Shown in pieces: positions 55,785 to 63,273 of a stretch of DNA of 64,000 bases. The stretch covers positions 1 through 64,000 of the forward strand of contig NZ_QJUA01000028.1 in NCBI RefSeq assembly GCF_003254575.1, given 5' to 3'. A program made the translations under genes and the position numbers. This stretch comes from Mycobacterium kyogaense. Its GTDB lineage: Bacteria > Actinomycetota > Actinomycetes > Mycobacteriales > Mycobacteriaceae. The notes below the pieces were generated by a model. It was not told the origin of the DNA. It made no database searches and worked only from the letters and a program-made list of their open reading frames with translations. Each line of letters begins with the position of its first letter. Positions within the stretch are counted from its first letter, which is position 1.

Positions 55785-55870
55785 GGCACCTTCCTTCGGA
55801 GGAAACTCACTCGAGTATTCGCCACCGCCCCGCGGGCAGATGGGTCCGAAGGTCTCCTAAGGTCAGGGCG

Positions 55871-56824
55871 ATGGACCTCGCCGACCTCCTCGACCGCGTC
55901 CACGTCGTCGCCCTGCCGATGCGCGTGCGGTTCCGCGGCATCACGACCCGCGAGGTGGCTCTGATCGAGGGGCCGCAGGGCTGGGGCGAGTTCGGCGCGT
56001 TCGTCGAGTACGGCCCCGCCGAGGCCGCGCACTGGCTGGCCGCGGGGCTGGAGGCTGCCTATCAGCCGCTGCCGCCCACGCAGCGTGACCGCATCCCGAT
56101 CAACGCGACGGTGCCTGCGGTGCCCGCCGCGCAGGTTCCTGAGGTGCTGGCCCGCTTCCCGGGGGCCCGCACCGCCAAGGTGAAGGTCGCCGAGCCCGGA
56201 CAGTCGCTGGCCGACGACGTCGCCCGCGTCAACGCGGTCCGCGCGCTCGTGCCCACCGTGCGGATCGACGCGAACGGCGGCTGGGGCGTCGAGGACGCCG
56301 TCGCCGCCGCGGCGGCACTGACGGCCGATGGGCCGCTGGAGTATCTCGAGCAGCCGTGCGCGACGGTCCCCGAATTGGCCGAGGTGCGCCGCCGCGTCGA
56401 CGTGCCGGTGGCCGCCGACGAGAGCATCCGTAAGGCCGAGGATCCGCTGCACGTGGTGCGCTCGCAGGCCGCCGACGTCGCGGTGCTCAAGGTGGCGCCG
56501 CTGGGTGGGGTGCAGGCCATGCTGGCGATCGCCGCACAGATCGACATCCCGATCGTGGTGTCCAGCGCCCTGGACTCGGCGGTGGGTATCGGCGCGGGCT
56601 TGGTCGCCGCCGGGTGCCTGCCCGAGCTGCAGCACGCGTGCGGTCTGGGCACCGGCAGCCTGTTCGTCGAGGACGTCGCCGAGCCGAGCCCGCCGGTCGA
56701 CGGGTTCCTGCCGGCAGCCGGAGTGATCCCGGATCCGGCGCGGGTGAGCGCGTTGGCAGCGGACGCCCAGCGTCGGCAGTGGTGGATCGAGCGCATCCGG
56801 GAGTGCTGGCCGCTCGTGTCCTGA
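55871..56824 (+). CDS. menC: o-succinylbenzoate synthase
   Basis: A 317-residue enolase-superfamily enzyme dehydrating SHCHC to o-succinylbenzoate. The catalytic KxK pair is in TAKVKVAEPG (K103/K105); metal ligands follow in VRIDANGGW, EYLEQPC and AADESIRK, and the second-side Lys in VAVLKVAPLGG. The start LLDRVHVVALPMRVRFRGI matches actinobacterial MenC. It is divergent from the SOUL gene with 86 nt between. Confidence 0.95.
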   Translation: MDLADLLDRVHVVALPMRVRFRGITTREVALIEGPQGWGEFGAFVEYGPAEAAHWLAAGLEAAYQPLPPTQRDRIPINATVPAVPAAQVPEVLARFPGARTAKVKVAEPGQSLADDVARVNAVRALVPTVRIDANGGWGVEDAVAAAAALTADGPLEYLEQPCATVPELAEVRRRVDVPVAADESIRKAEDPLHVVRSQAADVAVLKVAPLGGVQAMLAIAAQIDIPIVVSSALDSAVGIGAGLVAAGCLPELQHACGLGTGSLFVEDVAEPSPPVDGFLPAAGVIPDPARVSALAADAQRRQWWIERIRECWPLVS

Positions 56825-56878
56825 TCTGTGGGATGCATGGCCTGGACGCCATGATGCCCGTCCCCGAGACTGAGGATC

Positions 56879-57841
56879 ATGGCGCGGCAGGTCCTGATCC
56901 TCGGCTTCGAGGGTGTGCAGGCACTCGACATGGTGGGCCCGTTCGACGTGTTCACGGGGGCCTCGCTGTACGCCGGCAGCGTCGGCGCCGACGGATACGA
57001 CGTCCGCGTCGTCTCCGTGCGCGGCGAACCGGTCAGCACCGGGACCGGCCTGACGCTCGTCGCCGAATCGCTCCCCGATCCCAACGGATCCGTCGACACT
57101 GTCGTGCTGCCCGGCGGGTGCGGCACAGAGGCTGCCCGCAAGGACGCCGACCTCGTCGACTGGATCGTCGCTGTCGCGCCGCACGCCCGCCGCGTCGTCA
57201 GCGTGTGCAGCGGCGCGGTGCTGGCCGCGCAGGCGGGCCTGCTGGACGGGTGCGTGGCCACCACGCACTGGGCGTTCGCGCCGCAGCTGGCATCGGAGTT
57301 CCCGGCCATCACCGTCGACCCGGATCCGATTTTCGTCCGCAGCTCGGAGCGGGTGTGGACGGCTGCGGGCGTCACCGCGGGCATCGACCTCGCGTTGTCA
57401 CTGGTGGAGGACGATCTCGGCACCGACGCAGCGCAGACGGTCGCCCGCCACCTCGTGATGTACCTGCGGCGGCCGGGTGGTCAGACGCAGTTCGCGGCAC
57501 CGGTGTGGATGCCGCGCGCCCGCCGCACCCCGATCCGCGACGTGCAGGAGGCCATCGAGGCCGCACCTGGTGACGCGCACAGCATCGCCGAGCTGGCGCG
57601 TCGTGCGGCGATGAGCCCGCGGCACTTCACCCGGGTGTTCACCGACGAGGTCGGTGAGGCGCCCGGCGCCTACGTGGAGCGGGTCCGCGTCGAGGCGGCC
57701 CGCCGTCAGCTGGAGGAGACCGACGACCCCGTCGCCGTGATCGCCGCGCGGTGTGGGTTCGGGACCGCCGAGACGTTGCGCCGCAACTTCGTCCGCCGCC
57801 TCGGTGTGTCCCCAGACCGCTATCGAAAAACGTTCGCCTGA
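56879..57841 (+). CDS. GlxA-type AraC regulator with DJ-1/PfpI domain
   Basis: 320 residues: an N-terminal DJ-1/PfpI-like domain (QVLILGFEGVQALDMVGPFDVF; nucleophile-elbow region VVSVCSGAVLAAQAG) and a C-terminal AraC pair of helix-turn-helices (IAELARRAAMSPRHFTRVF; VAVIAARCGFGTAETLRRNF). Ligand or reactive species unknown. It is followed after 14 nt by a stand-alone PfpI gene of the same fold, its likely partner or target. Confidence 0.92.
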   Translation: MARQVLILGFEGVQALDMVGPFDVFTGASLYAGSVGADGYDVRVVSVRGEPVSTGTGLTLVAESLPDPNGSVDTVVLPGGCGTEAARKDADLVDWIVAVAPHARRVVSVCSGAVLAAQAGLLDGCVATTHWAFAPQLASEFPAITVDPDPIFVRSSERVWTAAGVTAGIDLALSLVEDDLGTDAAQTVARHLVMYLRRPGGQTQFAAPVWMPRARRTPIRDVQEAIEAAPGDAHSIAELARRAAMSPRHFTRVFTDEVGEAPGAYVERVRVEAARRQLEETDDPVAVIAARCGFGTAETLRRNFVRRLGVSPDRYRKTFA

Positions 57842-57855
57842 AAGGAGATCCGACC

Positions 57856-58617
57856 ATGCAGGTCGCGATTGTGCTCTACCCCGGCTTCACCGCGCTGGAC
57901 TTCATCGGACCCTACGAATGCCTGCGATGGCTGCCCGACACCGAGGTCCGCTTCGTCTGGCACGACACCGGGCCGATCGCCGCGGATTCCGGGGTGCTGC
58001 TCGTCGGGGCCACGCACACCTTCGACGAGACCCCGTCGCCGGACATCGTGCTGATCCCCGGCGGCATGACCACGCTCGAGCACGCACGCGACAAGAAGGT
58101 GCTCGAGTGGGTGCGCCGCGCCCATGAGACGTCGACATGGACGGCGTCGGTGTGTTCGGGGTCGGTGATCCTGGCCGCCGCGGGGCTGCTCACCGGGAAG
58201 CGGGCGACGTCGCACTGGGCGGCGCTGCCGGTATTGCGGACGTTCGGGGTGACCCCGGTCGGTGACGAGCGGATCGTGGCCGCCGACGAGCGCATCGTCA
58301 CCTGCGCCGGCGTGTCGGCCGGCATCGACCTCGGGCTGTGGCTGACCGGCCGCATCGGTGGTGAGGCCAAGGCGAAGGTCATCCAGCTGTCGATGGAGTA
58401 CGACCCGCAGCCGCCGTTCGACTCCGGGCACATGTCGAAGGCGTCCGCGTCGACCAAGGCCGCCGCCACCGCGCTGATGAGCCGCGACCTGGCCACACCC
58501 GCGTCGATCGCGGCCGCGGGCGGCCTGATGTGGGACGCCGCCCTCCACTCCGTGCGAGTTCGGCGTGCTCGTCGTCGCTCAACGAAGGCAATCACGCCGA
58601 AATCGCCGACCGGATGA
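57856..58617 (+). CDS. DJ-1/PfpI family protein
   Basis: 253 residues: AIVLYPGFTALDFIGPYECL, DIVLIPGGMTT, and WTASVCSGSVILAAAGLLTG with the conserved Cys. It resembles isonitrile hydratase-like members and the domain of the upstream AraC regulator. AAAGGAG gives a strong ribosome-binding site before the ATG. The last 20 residues (VRVRRARRRSTKAITPKSPT) are encoded by the 49-nt hairpin repeat at 58556-58604, so the natural C-terminus has been replaced or extended. Confidence 0.85.
   Translation: MQVAIVLYPGFTALDFIGPYECLRWLPDTEVRFVWHDTGPIAADSGVLLVGATHTFDETPSPDIVLIPGGMTTLEHARDKKVLEWVRRAHETSTWTASVCSGSVILAAAGLLTGKRATSHWAALPVLRTFGVTPVGDERIVAADERIVTCAGVSAGIDLGLWLTGRIGGEAKAKVIQLSMEYDPQPPFDSGHMSKASASTKAAATALMSRDLATPASIAAAGGLMWDAALHSVRVRRARRRSTKAITPKSPTG
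58556..58604. repeat. 49-nt hairpin repeat, copy B
   Basis: Outer arms GAGTTCGGCGTG (58556-58567) and CACGCCGAAATC (58593-58604) pair with one mismatch; the inner GTCGTCGCTC is shared with the other copies. It forms the 3' end of the PfpI gene on one strand and touches the 3' end of the DUF559 gene on the other. With copy C it brackets the DUF559 gene. Confidence 0.8.
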
Positions 58618-59449
58618 CAGCGATCACCCGTTCTGGGTATTCCGTCAGGTCCAGCCAGGTGAATCGGAGTATCTGCCAATTGAGCAGCACGATGTCGTTC
58701 TGGCGAGTGCGGTCGATCTGAAACTCCGCTGCGCCACTGTGGAATGCGAACCCGTCGACCTCAATGGCGACGTTCGCCGCGGGAAACGCCACGTCGACGC
58801 GATAGCCGCCGACCGGATAGTTCGCCCGCCACCCGGTGATTCCTGCGGCTCGGAGGAGCTTGAGCAGGAGTCGCTCGGCCGCTGACCGGGCGCCATGGTC
58901 GGCTGCCTGGAGCAGTCGTCGGGATCGCGGCGCACCGTAGCGACCCTTGTGGCGCAGGTGTGCTTGCCACAACGGCGGCAGGTCAACCGTCGTCTGCAGG
59001 GCTGAGTCGAGCAGCCTCGGACCACCGCCCTTGCGTGCTGCGGCCTCGACCACCGTGAGCGCCAGGCTTGTCACGCGCAGGCCTTTGACCTCAGAGACAT
59101 CCTTGGAGGGGAGGTCACGTCGTCGCGGCACGCAGCCGGCGTGCTGTCGGCCATTGCTGTTGCGCGGAACGGTGATCTCGACCATTTCTGGCGCGAACTT
59201 GGTCAAGCCGTGCCACCACGCGGCAGTCAGTCCGCTGCCGGCAGCCTCGGGACCGTAGCCCCACACCGCTGCCCGGATGCGGGCGGCATCAGTGAACGGC
59301 TGGTCGTTCACCGAGTACACGCCACGAGCGCGCCGCACCCAACGGCCGGAGGTGACTCGCCGCTGCACAGCGGCGTGGCTGAGGCCGGCAGCCCGGGCCT
59401 GAGCGAGCGTGATGACGCCATCGTGACGTCGAAAATAGTCATCGAGCAT
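58592..59449 (-). CDS. DUF559/AbiEi-domain protein
   Basis: 285 residues from the ATG at 59449. The N-terminus (DDYFRRHDGVITLAQARAAGLSHAAVQRRVTSGRW) is an AbiEi-type winged-helix; the C-terminus holds a Vsr/DUF559 endonuclease-like fold (VDVAFPAANVAIEVDGFAFH and FQIDRTRQNDIVLLNWQILRFTW). Such genes are frequent and mobile in actinobacteria; toxin-antitoxin, restriction-like and other roles have been proposed but not established. It is absent from the equivalent M. tuberculosis locus as I recall and is bracketed by hairpin repeat copies B and C, suggesting insertion. Confidence 0.82.
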   Translation of the reverse strand: MLDDYFRRHDGVITLAQARAAGLSHAAVQRRVTSGRWVRRARGVYSVNDQPFTDAARIRAAVWGYGPEAAGSGLTAAWWHGLTKFAPEMVEITVPRNSNGRQHAGCVPRRRDLPSKDVSEVKGLRVTSLALTVVEAAARKGGGPRLLDSALQTTVDLPPLWQAHLRHKGRYGAPRSRRLLQAADHGARSAAERLLLKLLRAAGITGWRANYPVGGYRVDVAFPAANVAIEVDGFAFHSGAAEFQIDRTRQNDIVLLNWQILRFTWLDLTEYPERVIAVIRSAISA

Positions 59450-59493
59450 GCATGAACGGACGCACCAGACGCCCACGCGGTTCCGTCTCCGGC

Positions 59494-59542
59494 GATTTCG
59501 GCGTGTTCGTCGTCGCTGACCGTCGACAAGCACGCCGAAATC
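59494..59542. repeat. 49-nt hairpin repeat, copy C
   Basis: Outer arms GATTTCGGCGTG (59494-59505) and CACGCCGAAATC (59531-59542) are perfect complements, extended by GC/GC on either side. It is 22 nt before the bpoC GTG and 45 nt upstream of the DUF559 ATG, so it may influence either promoter. Confidence 0.85.
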
Positions 59543-59564
59543 GCAGTCCAGTAGCGTCGTCGGG

Positions 59565-60347
59565 GTGAATTTGGCCTACGACGATCGCGGTACCGGCGAT
59601 CCGGTGCTCTTCATCGCCGGCCGCGGGGGCGCTGGTCGCACCTGGCATCTGCATCAGGTGCCGGTGTTCGCCCGCGCGGGCTATCGCTGTGTGACGTTCG
59701 ACAACCGCGGCGTGGGTGCCACGGAGAACGCCGACGGGTTCACCACCGAGACGATGGTCGGCGATGTCGTCGACATCGTCGAGAAGCTGGGCCTGGCTCC
59801 GGTGCGCATCGTCGCGTTGTCGATGGGCTCCTACATCGCCCAGGAGCTGATGGTGGCCCGCCCCGATCTGGTGCGCTCAGCGGTGCTGATGGCCACCCGC
59901 GGCCGCCACGATCGCGCGCGGGACTTCTTCTGGCGTGGCGAAGAGGCGCTGGCCCGGTCGGGGATCGAACTTCCTGTCGAGTTCGAGGCGAAAGTGCGCC
60001 TGCTGGAAAGTTTTTCGCCCAAGACGCTGAACGACGACAATGCGATCCGGGATTGGATCGACATGTTCACGATGTGGCCGCAGAAGCCCACCCCAGGCAT
60101 GCGGACGCAGCTGTCGATCGCCCCGCAGAGCAGCCGGCTGGCCGCCTACCAGAACGTGCAGACGCCCGCGCTGGTGATCGGTTTCGCCGACGACGTCGTG
60201 CTGCCCGCCTACCTCGGCCGCGAGGTGGCCAACGCGATGCCCAACGCGACGTTCCTGGAGATCCCCGGCACCGGCCACCTCGGCTTCATCGAGAAGCCAC
60301 AGGTGGTCAACACCGCGATCCTCAATTTCTTCGCCGATACCCTGTAG
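59565..60347 (+). CDS. bpoC: alpha/beta hydrolase (BpoC)
   Basis: 260 residues: VLFIAGRGGAGRTWHLHQVP oxyanion region, VTFDNRGVGATENADGF, nucleophile elbow ALSMGSYIAQE with Ser86, and the catalytic His near the end (GTGHLGFIEKP). Historically called a peroxidase, it is a serine hydrolase of unknown substrate, sitting before menD as Rv0554 does. GTG start; the stop (TAG) overlaps the menD start region. Confidence 0.88.
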   Translation: MNLAYDDRGTGDPVLFIAGRGGAGRTWHLHQVPVFARAGYRCVTFDNRGVGATENADGFTTETMVGDVVDIVEKLGLAPVRIVALSMGSYIAQELMVARPDLVRSAVLMATRGRHDRARDFFWRGEEALARSGIELPVEFEAKVRLLESFSPKTLNDDNAIRDWIDMFTMWPQKPTPGMRTQLSIAPQSSRLAAYQNVQTPALVIGFADDVVLPAYLGREVANAMPNATFLEIPGTGHLGFIEKPQVVNTAILNFFADTL

Positions 60348-60349
60348 TG

Positions 60350-61990
60350 GTGAACCCCTCGACCGCGCAGGCTCGGGTGGTCGTCGACGAGCTCGTCCGC
60401 GGCGGCGTCCGCGACGTCGTGTTGTGCCCGGGCTCGCGCAATGCTCCGCTCGCGTTCGCCCTGCACGACGCTGATCGCGCCGGGCGCCTGCGGCTGCACG
60501 TCCGCATCGACGAGCGCACCGCAGGCTTCCTCGCCATCGGCCTCGCAGTCGCGCAGGGTGCGCCGGTGTGCGTGGCGATGACGTCGGGCACCGCGGTGGC
60601 CAACCTGGGCCCGGCCGTCGTCGAGGCCAACTACGCTCGCGTGCCCTTGATCGTGCTGAGCGCCAACCGGCCCTATGAGCTGCTCGGCACCGGCGCCAAT
60701 CAGACCTTCGAGCAGCTCGGCTACTTCGGCACCCAGATGCGGGCCAACATCAGCCTCGGTCTCGCCGAGGACGTTCCGGAGAAGATGGCGTCGCTGAACG
60801 CCCAGTGGCGCTCGGCGACGTGCCGCGTGCTCGTCGCCGCCACGGGATCGCGCTCCGCCAACGCCGGCCCGGTGCAGTTCGACATCCCGCTGCGTGAGCC
60901 GCTGGTGCCGGCGCCCGACGAACCCGGAGCCCCCTACGCCCCGGAGGGCCGCCCTGACGGCCGGCCGTGGACGTTGACCCCGCCGGTGACGTTCGACCAG
61001 CCGCTCGACATCGACATCACCCCCGACACCGTCGTCATCGCCGGCCACGGCGCCGGTGCGCACCCCAATCTCGCGCACCTGCCCACGGTCGCCGAGCCGA
61101 CCGCGCCGTATGCGGCCAATCCGCTGCATCCGTTGGCGCTGAACCTGATTCGGCCGCAGCAGGTCATCATGCTCGGCCGCCCGACCCTGCATCGTCCGGT
61201 GTCGGCGCTGCTGGCCGACCCGTCGATCCCGGTGTACGCGTTGACCACCGGACCGCGGTGGCCGGACGTCTCGGGCAACTCGCAGGCGACGGGTACGCGC
61301 GCGGTCACCTCAGGTGAGCCGAGCCGAGAGTGGCGGGATCGGTGCGCGCAGGCGCATCGGCAGGCGTGTGAGGCGGTGCGCGGCCAGCTCGCCGCGCATC
61401 CGCTGACCACGGGTCTGCATGTCGCCGAAGCGGTGGCCGACGCGGTACGTCCGGGTGATCAACTGGTGCTCGGCGCGAGCAATCCGGTGCGCGACATCGC
61501 GTTGGTCGGCTTCAACACCCCCGACGTGACGGTCCGCTCCAACCGGGGCGTCGCCGGGATCGACGGCACGGTGTCGACGGCCATCGGGGCGGCCCTGGCC
61601 CACGAACGTGTCACGGGCGGCCGCACGATCGCGCTGATCGGCGACCTCACGTTCGTGCACGACAGCTCGGGCCTTCTCGTGGGGCCTACCGAGCCGACAC
61701 CGACCGCGCTGACCATCGTGGTGTCCAACGACAACGGCGGCGGCATCTTCGAGGTGCTCGAGCAGGGCGATCCGCGCTTCGCCGACGTGTCCTCGCGCAT
61801 CTTCGGCACCCCGCACGACGTCGATGTGGGTGCGTTGTGTCGCGCCTACCACGTGGAGAACCGGCAGATCGAGGCCGGCGAACTCGCCGCGGCGCTCGAC
61901 GAGCCCCATGAGGGAATGCGGGTGCTGGAGGTCAAGGCGGACCGGTCGTCGCTGCGAGCGCTGCACGCGTCGATCAAGGCCGCCCTGTGA
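60350..61990 (+). CDS. menD: 2-succinyl-5-enolpyruvyl-6-hydroxy-3-cyclohexene-1-carboxylate synthase
   Basis: A 546-residue ThDP enzyme joining isochorismate and 2-oxoglutarate at the first committed step of menaquinone synthesis. LCPGSRNAPLAFAL, IDERTAGFLAIGLA and MTSGTAVANLGPAVVEA belong to the first domain; IALIGDLTFVHDSSGLL and VVSNDNGGGIFEVLEQGD are the ThDP/Mg motif. GTG at 60350 is preferred (VNPSTAQ-type start), with GTG 60347 just before. Confidence 0.96.
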   Translation: MNPSTAQARVVVDELVRGGVRDVVLCPGSRNAPLAFALHDADRAGRLRLHVRIDERTAGFLAIGLAVAQGAPVCVAMTSGTAVANLGPAVVEANYARVPLIVLSANRPYELLGTGANQTFEQLGYFGTQMRANISLGLAEDVPEKMASLNAQWRSATCRVLVAATGSRSANAGPVQFDIPLREPLVPAPDEPGAPYAPEGRPDGRPWTLTPPVTFDQPLDIDITPDTVVIAGHGAGAHPNLAHLPTVAEPTAPYAANPLHPLALNLIRPQQVIMLGRPTLHRPVSALLADPSIPVYALTTGPRWPDVSGNSQATGTRAVTSGEPSREWRDRCAQAHRQACEAVRGQLAAHPLTTGLHVAEAVADAVRPGDQLVLGASNPVRDIALVGFNTPDVTVRSNRGVAGIDGTVSTAIGAALAHERVTGGRTIALIGDLTFVHDSSGLLVGPTEPTPTALTIVVSNDNGGGIFEVLEQGDPRFADVSSRIFGTPHDVDVGALCRAYHVENRQIEAGELAAALDEPHEGMRVLEVKADRSSLRALHASIKAAL

Positions 61991-62514
61991 CGGCTCTGCT
62001 CGCGCGTCTGAAGACGTTGTGGCAGTTCATCATTCCGCACCTGTACGGAGAGCCGGGGGAGACGCGTCGCGGTCGGGTGCTGCGCCGCATTCGGATCGGC
62101 ATCGTGGCGCTGGCGTGTCTGGTGACGCTGCAGTCGGTGCTGCTGATGGTGGGCGCGTGGCGCAACGATCGTCAGATCGAGAGGCACATGGGGGTCGCCG
62201 AAGCCACGGTGCTCGACGCCGGTCCGCGGCGCTCGACGATCGAGTTCGTCACTCCCGACCGGGTGACCTATCGGCCGGAACTGGGTGTGCTGTACCCGTC
62301 GGAGTTGGAGAACGGGATGCGCATCTACGTCGAATACGACGTCAACAACCCCGATCTCGTCCGGGTGCAGGATCGTGACGCCTCACTGGCGATCATCCCG
62401 GCGGGTTCCATCGCGGTGGTGGGATGGCTCGTCGCGGGCGCCGCGCTGGGCGTCACCGCGCTGGTGCAGCGGCGTATCGATGCACCCCCGGTGCCTCAGG
62501 ACGCGACGAGCTGA
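61987..62514 (+). CDS. DUF3592 membrane protein
   Basis: 175 residues with helices at about 38-57 (IGIVALACLVTLQSVLLMVG) and 140-158 (GSIAVVGWLVAGAALGVTAL) and between them a beta-rich extracytoplasmic DUF3592 region (EATVLDAGPRRSTIEFVTPDRV). Matches Rv0556 by place. GTG start overlapping the menD stop. Its 3' end overlaps the convergent lipoprotein gene by 19 nt. Confidence 0.82.
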   Translation: MTALLARLKTLWQFIIPHLYGEPGETRRGRVLRRIRIGIVALACLVTLQSVLLMVGAWRNDRQIERHMGVAEATVLDAGPRRSTIEFVTPDRVTYRPELGVLYPSELENGMRIYVEYDVNNPDLVRVQDRDASLAIIPAGSIAVVGWLVAGAALGVTALVQRRIDAPPVPQDATS

Positions 62515-63182
62515 ACGAGCCAGTCGTCGTCGGAGATGTCGACCTTCTCCCCGGTGTCCACGTCGACCACGGTCGGTGTGCCGACGTTGGCCGAGTCCGC
62601 GCTGTAGAGCAGGTCGAAGTTGTTCTGCTCCAAGGCGTCGATGTCGACGATCTCTTGCGCGCGGGCGATGTTGTCGGCCACCGGTTCTGGAAGCCCCGCG
62701 GTTCGTGCGATGGTGCGGAGTTCATCGCCGCTGAATGCGGGGCCGCCCGGATCCTGTTGTGCCCACAGCTCTTCGACGAAGTGCTGGAAATCGACAGCTG
62801 AGGTGGTCGCGTCACCGGCGGGTTCGGCGGCGGCGAACATGGCGTTGACCACCGCTGCCGAGTAGCCCTGCCCCTCCTCGTCGAGGAACGTGAGGGGGCG
62901 GTAGGTGACCTGCGCCCCGCCCACCGCCAGGTAGTACGCGATCTGGTCGCCGAACTGCTGTTGCAGATCGTGGCAGTGGGTGCACTGCGGTTCGGTGAAG
63001 ATCTCGATCTGCGCGGGTGCGTCGTCGAATCCGGCGACGATGCCGAAACCGTCGTCCGAGAGGGCCAACGGAGCGCGGACGGGATCGGGGCGCGCGGTGC
63101 CGGTGACCTCCTTCGCGCAGCCGACAGTGCCGAGCAGCAGCCCGATCACGATCAGGAGACGCACCGCCCGCGTTGTCCGCAT
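62496..63182 (-). CDS. DsbA-like thioredoxin-fold lipoprotein
   Basis: 228 residues. Lipobox LLGTVGC with Cys22; then a DsbA/DSBA-thioredoxin fold with active-site CTHC at residues 67-70 (FTEPQCTHCHDL) and the long helical insertion (FQHFVEELWAQQ...ARAQEIVDI) and cis-Pro loop NVGTPTVVDVD. It is an extracytoplasmic thiol oxidase or isomerase candidate and may act on proteins of the cytochrome c or envelope systems; partner unknown. ATG at 63182 places the signal peptide at the terminus. Confidence 0.87.
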   Translation of the reverse strand: MRTTRAVRLLIVIGLLLGTVGCAKEVTGTARPDPVRAPLALSDDGFGIVAGFDDAPAQIEIFTEPQCTHCHDLQQQFGDQIAYYLAVGGAQVTYRPLTFLDEEGQGYSAAVVNAMFAAAEPAGDATTSAVDFQHFVEELWAQQDPGGPAFSGDELRTIARTAGLPEPVADNIARAQEIVDIDALEQNNFDLLYSADSANVGTPTVVDVDTGEKVDISDDDWLVQLVAS

Positions 63183-63273
63183 GTCGGGAAGAATAACGCC
63201 GCACCACGGGCAATTCGCGCGACATATCCCTGCCCGCAACCTCTGGGACAGATCGTGCTGTCACCGTCGGGAC

